Shown: piece by piece, positions 1 through 10,101 of the stretch | How the letters are laid out: the number at the start of each line of letters is the position of its first letter | Numbering within the stretch: the first letter of the stretch is position 1 | Assembly (NCBI GenBank): GCA_900095095.1 | Contig: FMBT01000397.1 | Location: forward strand, 89,184-153,183 | Length of the DNA stretch: 64,000 bases | Source of the DNA: Fragilariopsis cylindrus CCMP1102 | Lineage: Eukaryota; Bacillariophyta; Bacillariophyceae; Bacillariales; Bacillariaceae | Direction: 5' to 3' | Position numbers and translations under genes: made by a program | The notes under the pieces: generated by a model | The model's input: the letters and a program-made list of their open reading frames with translations, nothing else | Told to the model about the DNA's origin: nothing | The model's database searches: none

Positions 1-1671
1 TTGTTGTTGTTGTTCAAAAGAAGAAGTGAATGTAGGAACCGTGGTAGTAGTAGTAGCATTAGTATTTGTGTTTGCATTGATAGCTCCCCCAATCATACCT
101 AAAAGACTATTTCTTCTTACTGAATAACGAAATAGATTATGACCTTCATTCGTCATCTTATCACTACTACTACTGTAAGCAGTAGAGTCAGAACAGGATT
201 GTTGTTGTACTCCTTCTCCATTATTATTTTGAGCATAAATCCCCATTAATCGACGAGCATTCTTTTCTTGGAATCTTCGAATACTGTCAGTGAACAGCGA
301 TGGAGTAGTATCAAACTTCTTTGTTGCAGTATTATTTATATCACTACTCGAATCAGTTGCAGTAGTAACGTTGGTGCTGTTCCTACGTGTAGTAGTAGTA
401 GAAGAAGTACTACTATCAAACGAAGAACCATTTTCAATATTGTTATAGTATGTATTGGAAATACACCACCACCACCACCACCACCACCAGTGTTACTATT
501 CATGATGATACTGGAACGACGTTGACGTTGTAATGCTAATAAGGCTGACATAGACGATCGTCGAGACTGTTTTTGTTGTTGTTGTTGGTGATGACGATGA
601 TGGTGATGTTGACTACTACCATTGTTGTCATCCTCCCCAGTTGTACTTGTACTTGTACGGGAGGAGTCATCATTATCGTAGTTGTTATTGAAAAGAGACG
701 AAGAAGAGGAATGTCGGTACGGATACACCTCTTTTTCATCTTGTACTGCCAGTTCTTGTGCTCTTAAAATAGCTAAATCACTTTGAGGTGACACTAAAAA
801 TCGAAACCGTTCTGGTTCTTTAATACCTAACATCCCCTGTCGAACCTGTTCAATTATCACAGTGGAATGGTATAACTTTTTCTTGGAATGATATTGTTTA
901 CTGGTATTTGTATCATGGAATGGTTCCAGTCCACGAATGCAATAATAACTACTACTATCCATTATATTATTATCTTTACTACGTTTCATACCACGAAGAC
1001 ATTCAATCGTTCGGACTCGATCCAATAAAAATTCTTCATAATCTTCTCTCTATAATAGTCAAATATATGAATATATAAGGAGTATATAAAATAATAACAA
1101 GAAAAAGGATTGTGAGTTGAGTGATGAGACATTGACTGTTTCTTTCTTTCGAGAATAAATATGTATAATGTTCATCAATACTACTACTTGTAAGCATAGA
1201 CAAATGAATAAACAAACAAACAAATAGATAAACACAAGCACACACACACACACACATTCTACTTACCGTATACCAAATATCTCTGTCATTGAAAACATGG
1301 TTATTAGGATAATCATCTTGTGAATGAATTATATTTCCATTCAGATCGTTCCATGAAACATTCTTTTTTGTGACTGTTGGTGTGTTCATTGTTGATAGAG
1401 TTAGAGCTGCATTGATGTTGATGCTGTTCATTGTTGAGAGAGTTAGAGCTGCATTGATGTTGCTGTTGCTGTTGCCATCGTCTTGGAAATCTGTAATACT
1501 AACCACACGACGTTTCTTCAACGGACGAAGTGATCCAGGTAATGACATTCTTCTTCGAATGATGTCGTTGTTGGAGGTGAGTATAGTATCAGCACTAGAA
1601 ATAGAAGACGATGAATATGACGCCAAGAGGCTGTTGCGTCGTCGAATTTGTTGACCGATAGTAGGAATCAT
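1..1671 (-). CDS. Low-complexity hypothetical protein, 3' end off the left edge
   Basis: Starts at an ATG at 1671. Exon 1 (1671-1267) is 135 codons and ends in phase 0 at a GTAAGT donor. The intron is 1266-1050 and holds a (TG)n tract; exon 2 begins at 1049 after TAG. Across the junction the reading is a VSWNDLNG...DDY...DIWYT-REDYEEFLLDRVRTIECLRG segment, a motif type I recall from many unnamed diatom proteins and also seen in the gene at 22928-23947. The rest is rich in S, N, Q and H. After a run of eight GGT codons (466-492) the exon-2 frame enters an unlikely leucine-rich tail ending at 336. Another frame (ENGSSFDSSTSS onward) stays open to base 1 with the same S/N/T-rich style, so the true C-terminus probably continues there. 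Either a small indel in the GGT run or an unseen intron separates the two. Function unknown. Confidence 0.6.
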
Positions 1672-2868
1672 AATAATAGAAGAAAGTTTAAATGTATAAC
1701 TGTAGTATGGTTCTGTGAGGTTTTATTAGTTTGAGTAGAAAAAATTATGGGGATAATAACGCGACTCTATATAATAAAATGATAAGCGATTGATGAGAAA
1801 CTCTGCTAGTAGTGTCTTGTTTGTCTTGTTTTGTGAGATGCATTTGTGATCGGTTTTATATTTTGATTTGTGACCGTTTGTCATTTACCGTATTCGGGGT
1901 GTCAACAAGGACAGAATGGCTCAGCTTATTAGTAAGATGATGGCGGAACAGAATTTTATTATTGCATCTCTCGATTTTTTCAGGTGACCGGTGTGTAAAC
2001 AAGAAACACAAAAGTAAATAAGTCCCAAGGACAGAATAAAATGGCTCAGCTTATTAGTAAGATGGCGGAACAGAGCGGAATTATAATGGCTTCGCTCAAC
2101 ATTTTCCCGCGCTATGTAATTGTGTGTGGAAATAAAGGAGTCATTTCTTCTCTCAACATTCGAATGATTGGTCATTCGCTTGTCTTTGTATCCTATGCAT
2201 TTTTCGCTTACCTACAATACTTGCTTCAAGCCTTTGTCCGTATTCTAATTATAGATCAGGCATAATATATGATGCTGATAAGTGAAATACTTCATAACCT
2301 TGCTATCATAAATGTTATCCAATCCAATTTACGATCACCTACTCAACACAAGAATAATGCATGTAATGTGGGTCTTTGTTATTTCTATTTAGACAAATTG
2401 ATATCTTATTTAAAATTGGTTTCCTTTATGCCCCATACTAACGGAAGGCCCAGCAAAAACGCATATGCCGAAAAGTCACAGGATGACTTCTTTGATTTGA
2501 TTTTAATATGCAGAACACAGAATTCAATCCAAGAACCGAAACGACATCATTGAAATCATCAATCTTTCTATTACGACACACAGACAACCGCGACACCAAA
2601 AATAATGGACATAGTCATGAATTGAATGACGATGCCGATGATTATTACTTAACGAATTTCACTTAAAAATAGACTTAAAAATCAAAATATCAGTTTTCAA
2701 CCACGAATATGAAAAAAAAATCGTCTCGATGTGGAAAATACGAGCGCGAGCCATTTTCCAGAGCTTCATTCAAATTTAATAGAATCGAACGACAGCAAGG
2801 AATCGAATGAATCATAATGAACAATATTGTATAAATATACAGTACCGTAGAACAACACTACAGAGGAC
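1672..2868. other. Intergenic region with a direct repeat pair
   Basis: No convincing gene. Two copies of a ~60-bp sequence lie at about 1905-1966 and 2026-2090, sharing AAGGACAGAAT, GGCTCAGCTTATTAGTAAGA and GGCGGAACAGA. Short ORFs here (for example 2041-2265) use the repeat and show no recognisable domain. It may be mobile-element debris. Confidence 0.4.
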
Positions 2869-3757
2869 ATGACGAACCACCAAATGAACATGGACATGAA
2901 CATGAACATGAATGACGATACCGATGCTGCCGACGATGCTGGTGCCGATGATAATTACTACAATGATAATATGGATTTTTGTAAAGGAATGTTTATGACC
3001 ATGTCGATGAAAGGGTTTCAATCGGCTCTTTTTTCTAATAAGTCCGATTGTCTGACATTCTTATTTACCAATTGGAAATTAGATAGTTCTGGAAAATTTT
3101 TAGGTGCAATGAGTAAGTTCTCTATATCATATAAGATAATATACGTTTTCTGCATTTTCTTCTTCTTCTTCTTCTTCTTCTTCTTCTTCTTCTTCTTCTT
3201 CTTCTTTCTAATCTAACGCAACGCAATGCCCTCTCCACCAAAAACACCACCACCACCACCACAAAATAATAACTAATGAAGTTTATACGTTTTTACTAGC
3301 GGTATTAAGTGAATGGGGTGGTACTACTACAATACGTCTACAAAAGGTATTATCCAGAAATCAAAGACTAAGAAAATATAACTATAGTCGTAAATGTATG
3401 ATGACAGTATTATATGGTCTACAACAATTGTTAGGGTGGGGTCTTATGTTAATTTCCATGACATTTAGTATTGAATTATTTCTTAGTGTTATTTTTGGTA
3501 TATTTATTGGTAAACTATTATTTCCTCCTCCTACTACTGACTGGCCGCCTGCTACGACGACGACTAACAATCGTATTCGAAGGAGCACACGGGTAGCTGA
3601 TGATGACCACAGCAATTACGAAAATATTAATATTAATAATAATACTAATAATAATAATAACAACGATATAACAGCACCACTATTGTCATCATCACAAAGT
3701 GAAGAAGAAGAATCAAGTAACGGATCCTCTACTGCCATTCGCAGACGTCGTCGTTAA
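2869..3757 (+). CDS. Ctr-type copper transporter
   Basis: Two exons, 2869-3112 and 3282-3757; the intron 3113-3281 begins GTAAGT and contains a long (TTC)n tract. The ORF ending at 3216 only reads into this intron. The joined protein is 239 aa. Its N-terminus holds an extracellular Met-rich run (MNMDMNMNMN, with MTMSM further on) that binds Cu(I) in this family. TM1 runs through FLFTNW...GAM-IYT-FLLAVLSEW across the splice. TM2 carries MLISM, the family MxxxM selectivity motif. TM3 carries GIFIG, the GxxxG packing motif. The C-terminal tail is N/S-rich with a final polyarginine run. Ctr proteins form trimers that import Cu(I) across the plasma or vacuolar membrane. The acceptor after GAAG at 3281 was chosen because it restores the family spacing between GAM and FLLA. 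Confidence 0.85.
3156..3207. repeat. (TTC)n microsatellite inside the copper transporter intron
   Basis: About 17 uninterrupted TTC units on the + strand, lying between the donor at 3113 and the acceptor at 3281. It acts as an unusually long pyrimidine tract, though it is 75 bp from the acceptor. Confidence 0.9.
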
Positions 3758-4629
3758 GTTAAGTTGAGTTGAGTTGAGTTGAGTTCATTCCATACAGTAC
3801 TATTCTTTTGGCGTTCTACACAAGTACCCTCGCTCTATTATCCTTACTATTTGTCTACTACCGTAGTACAGTACAGTGCAGTAGTAGATATATCATCGAT
3901 GGCATGGCGTTTACCGTATGTAAAATTAAAAACACGGTCGCTTCCATCTAGCTACTACTAGTAGCTAACTGTTCTCACGGGTGCAACAACCTAGTATTTT
4001 CAAAAGGTCCTTTTTTCTCAAAAGTGATATGAACAATTTGAATTCTTTTTCTATAAAAAGTCCTAGTAATAACATGGGGATACTACTATATGCAAACGTG
4101 GAAGACCACCATACGATAATAATAACATGGGGATACTACTATATGCAAACGTGGAAGACCACCATACGATAAGGTATTTTTTTTCCTTGAGCTTCTTCCG
4201 GAACAGGAAAAAACTAATGAATGAATGAATGATAGGAGTAGAGAATGAAAGAGGGGGGGGGGGGGTTATCCTTCAACAGGAAAAATGCATTTTCTTGGTA
4301 TCAAATACTGATAATTGATCAATATTCAATAGCTGGTGGAAACGAAGGCTGCTAAAATAATATTATTCAATAGACAGACAATTAGATGATGTTATGTCGA
4401 TACATCATCAGTCTGAATGATGTTATCACGATTCTGTTTTTACGCAGGATGATTTGGTGCTACCATGTACGCGACTCTGTGTATAATTAATATTAGTTTA
4501 GGATTATTTACAATTATAATATTATTAGTCTATAGCGTTATAGATTGTAGTGTAATATTAGAGACATAGCGCGTGGGTTCATTTTTTGACACATCCGAAT
4601 CTCCAGCGAGTTTTGTTTATTATCCCTAT
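3758..4629. other. Intergenic region with a 53-bp tandem duplication and a poly-G tract
   Basis: A 53-bp unit beginning AATAACATGGGGATACTACT occurs twice in tandem (4068-4120 and 4121-4173) with no mismatch I can see except at the outer edge. A run of 13 G lies at 4253-4265. No gene seen; this region lies downstream of both the copper transporter and the minus-strand sulfotransferase. Confidence 0.6.
4068..4173. repeat. Perfect tandem duplication, 2 x 53 bp
   Basis: The second copy starts at 4121. The identity of the copies suggests a recent duplication. Confidence 0.85.
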
Positions 4630-6324
4630 TTAAGATGGATGTTGATACCCCAATGATTCCATCAATGAGTCATTCAATGCGGTACGGGCTGCATCGTAAT
4701 CATTATCGATAAATCCGTACCGTTCCTTCGTATTTGGTTTTGAATACTTCACCCACGCCTCATATAGGCCCGTTGATTTATCATGTCCTGGACTGTCAGC
4801 TTTCGCACTAAGAAATAAAAAGAATCAAAAATGGAAAAAATATAATATATCAGAATTACGTGGTGCAACAATTGGTAAGTAACAGTAACAGTAAAGTAAA
4901 GTATATAGTAGTAAACGAAGCAAAGGAATGAAACGAAAACGAAACGAAAACAGATGAAAATCAGAAATCTCAATTCTCTTACTAATAACTTACGAATCAG
5001 TGACATGTTGAAATAATTGATCCTCTCGAATTCGACCACCAGCACATTCACAAACAGTCGTTATTGTTTCTTTCGGATAAAATACTAAATCTTCCATCCG
5101 TACAACAACGAATGGTATATCACCACCCTTGACACCATTTAGATAATACGAATACCAATCATTCCACAAATGCGCTAACGATAAATGATGATCCGTACGA
5201 CCCTCCGCATATGTAACCTCCACCGGATTCCATGGTGCCTTACTATTGCCTTGTTTCAAATGAGGACAATTTGTATTTATCTCTGTTGTTCTTTTAGGAT
5301 TAGTTTTCCTATGATCCCATTTCGCTGTATAACCATTCTTACACATTGAACCAAACCATGAATATGGATGACGGATCGTTATGACTGGTAAAATATAATC
5401 CTTATTTATAGCCGCAGCCTTTTCAGTGGAACGTTCATTACGAAATTTTACAGGTGTATGCTTACCCTACATTTGCATCATCATCATCGTTCACGTTTTT
5501 TTAACAAAAAATTCGGAAGATAGTAAGATAATGAGATGAAAAATGCCATCGATCAAATACTTTAAAAAGTATAGTAGATACACATGGAGATACGCAATAT
5601 ACAATACCGAGAAAACCGCACAAGACTCTCGAATGATACGTAATAATAATAATAATTTTCACTCTTTTGAACTTACCCACGGAACTTGCCATCTCATACC
5701 ATAACTTTCTTTGGATTGATGCTCACCCGACTTTTCACGTCGTTCCGGAATTTCACAATTTTGTTTTAGTAAATGTGTGACTAAATTGGTCCCGGTATTG
5801 AACATCCCCGATGCACCAAGCATCCTTTCCAAGGCTGGAACAGTATCACGAAATGTAGAACAGGACTCTAATCCTAATATCACAGGTTTTGGTCCAAACA
5901 CTTGTCGTATTTGTGCCATCGTTGGTAGGGATTTTTCCATGTCAGGTGTTAAATTTATTCCAGCCTCTTTTACTATTAAATCTTGTATGTATCTTCGATC
6001 AGCACTGTCACTATAAACATCATTATCGTCGACGCCATCAGTGGTAGTGGTATTTTTGAATTTGTGAGTGTTTGCGTTATCATTATCATTATTAACATTG
6101 TTGTTGTTTCCTCCTCTATACATATGTGATTCTTCTTCGAAAAAGTAATGATTTTCATGGATTGAAATTTTTGGAAATTGAGGAACTAAATACACAATAT
6201 TCAAAATCACCATTGTCACAACGACGATCACCAACATACGTGCTAACGTTTGATTGGAGACGTAAGCATGAGTAGATGATCGTGACGACGATGGCGATGA
6301 CCATGATAACGACGACGACGACAT
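4630..6324 (-). CDS. Sulfotransferase-like type II membrane protein (paralogue A)
   Basis: Three exons: 6324-5677, 5466-4994 and 4807-4630, with introns starting GTAAGT; 432 aa. The ATG at 6324 is preferred; the longer ORF opens with TTG and reaches a stop upstream without another ATG. Residues ~30-50 form a signal anchor (LARMLVIVVVTMVILNIVYLV), suggesting a Golgi enzyme with a lumenal catalytic domain. PVILGLESC and SGMFNTGTN (near residue 170) look like a sulfotransferase 5'-phosphosulfate loop. Further on are MRWQVPWGKH, the PYSWFGSMCKNGY segment, and VVVRMEDLVFYPKE...VCECAGG. These motifs match the gene at 17439-19252 in order and spacing, and the downstream exon ending SLGYQHPS was found by that alignment. 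PAPS-dependent sulfation of a glycan or other secreted substrate is the likely role; substrate unknown. Confidence 0.75.
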
Positions 6325-6656
6325 TCTATTCCTGCTCTCAATATTTCTTCTTCTTTTTCTGTTGAGCTGTGTTGTGATAATGGATGTGAGATGTGGTGGT
6401 ATGTTCAAAGCAGGTACTTGTAGGTACTTATTACTTATTACAGTTCAAAAATTTAAAATGTAAATATGTCACCGGACCATCCACAGTTTAGTCCCGCGTG
6501 GGACAGTTTGATCGATGATGAACTCAATTTTCTCATTTTTCATTCTTCTCATTTCTCATGAGTTACGGTACTCTGTACCACGAAACACGAAACCGAACAC
6601 ACTCACAATATTTTTTAGAATATACAGTGTACTGTATATAAAATCACATCTCAATA
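6325..6656. other. Divergent intergenic region
   Basis: Lies between the minus-strand sulfotransferase and the plus-strand SOUL gene, so it should hold both 5' flanks. It includes a small GTCCCGCGTGGGAC palindrome near 6491-6504. No coding signal. Confidence 0.5.
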
Positions 6657-6734
6657 ATGATTCTTCCAGCTCTATTGGTCAAGTTAGTCGTTGGTGGCGC
6701 AACTTTGATCACTACGTTACGATATGGTGGTGGA

Positions 6735-6739
6735 CTTTA
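6735..6739. repeat. Target-site duplication CTTTA, left
   Basis: Matches 12828-12832. The five bases flank the LTRs exactly and are part of the SOUL reading frame (CTT TAC). Confidence 0.95.
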
Positions 6740-7147
6740 TGTTGTTTTTCAATCTACACTAGTAGTAATAAACTAACTAAGTAAACCAAAAGGTTTATGA
6801 ATTTGTATTGCTAACCTAAACAAATTAAAAAGAGTGAGACCAGTGTGTGGTCCTTCTACACCAAGTCTCCACACACACTCACTTCACTTATCTACTACTA
6901 CTACTCAATCCTATTAACATTCTTACATACCGATATTCAATTCAAATAGTGAGCTCACTCGCTTTACTGACTCGCCAACTCCATATCGTATCACTTATTC
7001 CTTATATAGATATACATATAGGTATATATACTATATGATCATATTGCTTCGCCACACCTCGCTTACGCTCGCTCTCGCTCGCTTAAGTAACGGATCCATG
7101 ACATCATGTGACGTCACAACATGTGTGCGCGAGGTGGATCCCAAACA
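6740..7147 (-). repeat. 3' LTR of the Copia element
   Basis: 408 bp, TG...CA, identical to 12420-12827. It holds a GTGACGTCAC palindrome and a run of GCTCGC/GCGAGC units near its element-sense start. The adjoining internal sequence ends ACAGGAGTG in element sense, a weak polypurine-like tract. Confidence 0.95.
7108..7117. promoter_or_regulatory. CRE/bZIP-type palindrome GTGACGTCAC in the LTR
   Basis: A 10-bp perfect palindrome containing TGACGTCA, the core bound by bZIP factors. It lies near the element-sense start of the LTR, where an enhancer would be expected. An identical copy is at 12788-12797. Confidence 0.45.
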
Positions 7148-7191
7148 CACTCCTGTCGTCAATAGTTAAAGAAACTGTTGACGATCTTAAC

Positions 7192-8970
7192 TTAACTCTT
7201 ATCTTTTTCACTCTCTGCCTCCTTGGCTTCTTTCTTCTGCTTCCTCCATATTGAAACGATTTCATATCTTCGTTTGTACTCTTCAAAGTCTGCAGGACTG
7301 ATACCCAATACCAAATCTCTTAGCTTTCTAAACAGAGATCCCTGCAATGCTTTCGTAAAGTAATCTGCAATCATATCAAGAGTAGGACAATACTTTACTG
7401 ATAGTTCTCCCTTTTTAATCCTATCAGCACAAAAGAAATATCGAATATTGATATGTTTTGTCATCTTTCCTGTTGACATCTTCCCATTCTCTGCCATTCG
7501 AATTGTACTTGTATTATCTTGATAGACAATGTTATCTCTTAGAAATCTTCCTTGATGCTTTGTGAAGTATAACGCCCATAGATTCTGTGGCATACCATCG
7601 TCGAATGATACTAGTTCTGTCTCCGTTGAACTCTTTGTGTTCAGTTTCTGTTTCAATGACCTTGCATATACTGCTCCTTGACCAAATGTCATCATCAGAC
7701 CGGTATGTCCTCTCATATCTCGATGTACTGCATGAGCACCATCCTTATACCAATATATATTGCCAGAATCGTCTGCACCTAATATCAATGGTAAGTATTT
7801 GGTTCCTCTTAGATATTGCATCACTCTTGCCAGTTTCTTATAATCATCTGTGTCTGCCTCTTTCACTCTTGTGCATAAGAATGACGTAGCAGTCTGCACA
7901 TCAGGTCGTGCTCGCTGTGATATAAACAGTAACTTTGCTGTATTCTTGTGGACTATCACTCGTTTGTCCTCACTCAATCTTATACCATCTTCATTCACTT
8001 TGAACAGATGTTCTTGTGCTGGTGAATTCTTCACTCCATCCATGTCATCCGGAATATCATCTAACATCTTTTCAATCATATCAATCATTGTAATCATTAC
8101 TTTTCCTATGATTGAGAAATCAATAGTCATTCCCAAATAATCATGTAGTAACCCTCTCTGTACTGTTAGTGGCTTGTGCTTTCCAAACTCTTTATCAAGT
8201 ATCTTAATTATTGATGTCACCACATCTCTATCTACATGTGATATCTTTAAATCATCAACATGCCATACTATAGTACATTGTTTTCCATTAATCATCTTAT
8301 TCATACAGCACACATCGTATGGATTTGTAACAAATCCATGCTCGGCCAAGTAACTTGACAGGTACAGCCAAAATAGGAATGCACTATCAACCATTCCATA
8401 TATTGCTTTCGATGCTTCTGTGTACAATACTCTCTTTCCTTTCTCATTCGTCACATACTTTTCATACAGTTTTGGATTGATCTGACATAATATATCAACC
8501 ATAGGACCAGTTATTTTCATATATGTCCCTGGTTTCGCATCCGTTTGTAGGAATGCGCCTGGTATATCTACTGTTGCAACGTCTCTTTTCTCCATTGCGT
8601 CTATCACAAGTGTGATGAATAGTGCATCCGTTGATATCACTGGTGATGATATACTTGACTTATCCATTTCCTGTTTACTACCATCTGCACAGCCACGAGC
8701 TTTAATTGACTCGTCTCTCTTTTCTGTTAGAAACATCAAGTATGGCAACGCCGTTCTTCTATCTTCTTCAGTCAATTCACTCCAGTTTCTTGGTTGTAAT
8801 ACTTCGAGGTCATCCAACTGTTTCATCTCTTTCATCACGGCCTCTCTTCCTTTGTCACCGAACACCTTTAATCCCTTGTTGACATGATACTGTTGTGCCA
8901 TTGCCAAACCCATGACAACGTTCTTAATACCAGGTGTCATTATCTTCCCATAATTGACTAGACTATGCAT
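7192..8970 (-). CDS. Copia reverse transcriptase and RNase H
   Basis: 592 aa. RT starts with the region around VFGDKGREAVMKEMKQLDDLEVL; TVDIPGAFLQTD is the first catalytic block and VWHVDDLKISH the second, with His for the usual Tyr. RNase H follows (HAVHRDMRGHTGLMMTFGQG, then KSSTETELVSFDDG, and HINIRYFFCADRI near the end). The family's last conserved stretch, DYFTKALQGSLF, is present, so the C-terminus is complete. In-frame sequence upstream of the first ATG (SQSESYDKNNRTRT) looks coding, so this is the 3' part of pol and not a separate ORF. Confidence 0.9.
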   Translation of the reverse strand: MHSLVNYGKIMTPGIKNVVMGLAMAQQYHVNKGLKVFGDKGREAVMKEMKQLDDLEVLQPRNWSELTEEDRRTALPYLMFLTEKRDESIKARGCADGSKQEMDKSSISSPVISTDALFITLVIDAMEKRDVATVDIPGAFLQTDAKPGTYMKITGPMVDILCQINPKLYEKYVTNEKGKRVLYTEASKAIYGMVDSAFLFWLYLSSYLAEHGFVTNPYDVCCMNKMINGKQCTIVWHVDDLKISHVDRDVVTSIIKILDKEFGKHKPLTVQRGLLHDYLGMTIDFSIIGKVMITMIDMIEKMLDDIPDDMDGVKNSPAQEHLFKVNEDGIRLSEDKRVIVHKNTAKLLFISQRARPDVQTATSFLCTRVKEADTDDYKKLARVMQYLRGTKYLPLILGADDSGNIYWYKDGAHAVHRDMRGHTGLMMTFGQGAVYARSLKQKLNTKSSTETELVSFDDGMPQNLWALYFTKHQGRFLRDNIVYQDNTSTIRMAENGKMSTGKMTKHINIRYFFCADRIKKGELSVKYCPTLDMIADYFTKALQGSLFRKLRDLVLGISPADFEEYKRRYEIVSIWRKQKKEAKEAESEKDKS

Positions 8971-9163
8971 GCATGTACGTGTTCGATTGTTCTTGTCATA
9001 TGACTCTGACTGTGAGTGAGTGATGAACTGTAGTTGGTGTACACAAAATCACTGTTGGCATACACAAAATCCTTTTTAAAATGATTCTGTTTAACTTTTC
9101 GATTGATTCGAGTTCTTGTGTTTTGTCTTGGTACACCTCTTGTTCGACAGATAGGCACGTCCT

Positions 9164-9853
9164 CTACTGTTCCTCGTCGTCGGCATCCTCTTCTACTGTT
9201 TCTACTTCCACTCCTGCACTATCAGTGTCAAGCACTCCTGCGCTTTGATCGTCACCTTCACTTTTGATATCATTTTCTTCAATTTCATTCTCTTCTTCTT
9301 CTTCATCATCACTGTCATCATCACTACTGTCACTGTCATACCCATATGTACGCTCTTGTAAGGGTTGCATACCACTAGCATCATCATCTGATTCATAGTC
9401 GGTGTCGTCGTCGTCAGTATCACTGTCAGTTTCCTCATTATTCACTCCTGTGATATTATTGTTGAGGTTTTCATCTGTAATATCATCACTTTCAATTAAT
9501 TCTCTTTTTCTGTTTCTAAAAGGAAGCCCAATTATCGTTGTCTTCGCTAGACTGTGGACTCTTGATACAACTGTATCTGGCATTGGTAGACTTGTCCATG
9601 CTTGTCGGTTTAGTCTCTGCCCTGTTCGTAGGCTTATAAAGAACGCTCCACCCTGCTCATTACCATTAGTTCTAAGAAAAATTGCAGGACATGTCCTTTC
9701 ATTCATGCTATTATCTGTTGATTCGTGAGTCTCCACATATTGGCCACACTCCATACTACAGTGGCGTTTATAATCAATGTGTGAGCCAATGATGATTGCT
9801 CTCGGTCCAAATGTCTTTGATACGCCACTCTTTCGTGGAAAACATTCAACCAA
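9164..9853 (-). pseudogene. Copia integrase C-terminal part and acidic linker, frame 3
   Basis: FPRKSGVSKTFGPRAIIIG...IDYKRHC matches the Copia region after the integrase core. A GAFFISLRTGQ segment follows, then a ~90-residue stretch very rich in D and E before the stop. Coding style resumes beyond the stop in another frame with TVEDVPICRTRGVPRQNTRTR (around 9170-9100), which suggests one more frame break here. A further break probably lies near 9000-9060, where two imperfect 21-bp repeats (GATTTTGTGTA...) occur. Confidence 0.75.
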
Positions 9854-10101
9854 AATACTGAATTTGCCACTATTTCTTGTACCATTACAAATGGATAATA
9901 TTTATAAGGAAGTACACATATTGTACATCTTGTCCGCTCTTTTATTGTTCTAATATATCTCTCCACTAATCCCACGTGAACATCTGCTGATATGACCTGT
10001 AGCTGCACTCCTGTAGGCATACGACCTTTCAATGGTTCGAACTGACCGTCCATGATTGCCAGTTTTACTCTAAATCCTCTAGTCTTATACAAGTTACACA
10101 C
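9703..10101 (-). pseudogene. Copia integrase core, frame 2
   Basis: Continues the integrase with YKTRGF, the second catalytic Asp in MDGQFEP, and the Glu region HVGLVERYIRTIKERTR. Homology ends at FWLNVF, after which the frame is wrong. The break falls in an A-run on the + strand (9839-9842): one more base would give the FP-R-K-S-G continuation found in the next segment. It is not an independent gene. Confidence 0.8.

Noticed and set aside
2041-2265. 74-codon ORF
   Set aside because: It starts within a direct repeat and shows no domain or conserved style.
3113-3216. Extension of the copper transporter ORF with a poly-F end
   Set aside because: This is the (TTC)n tract of the intron; a GTAAGT donor precedes it and the family spacing is restored by splicing.
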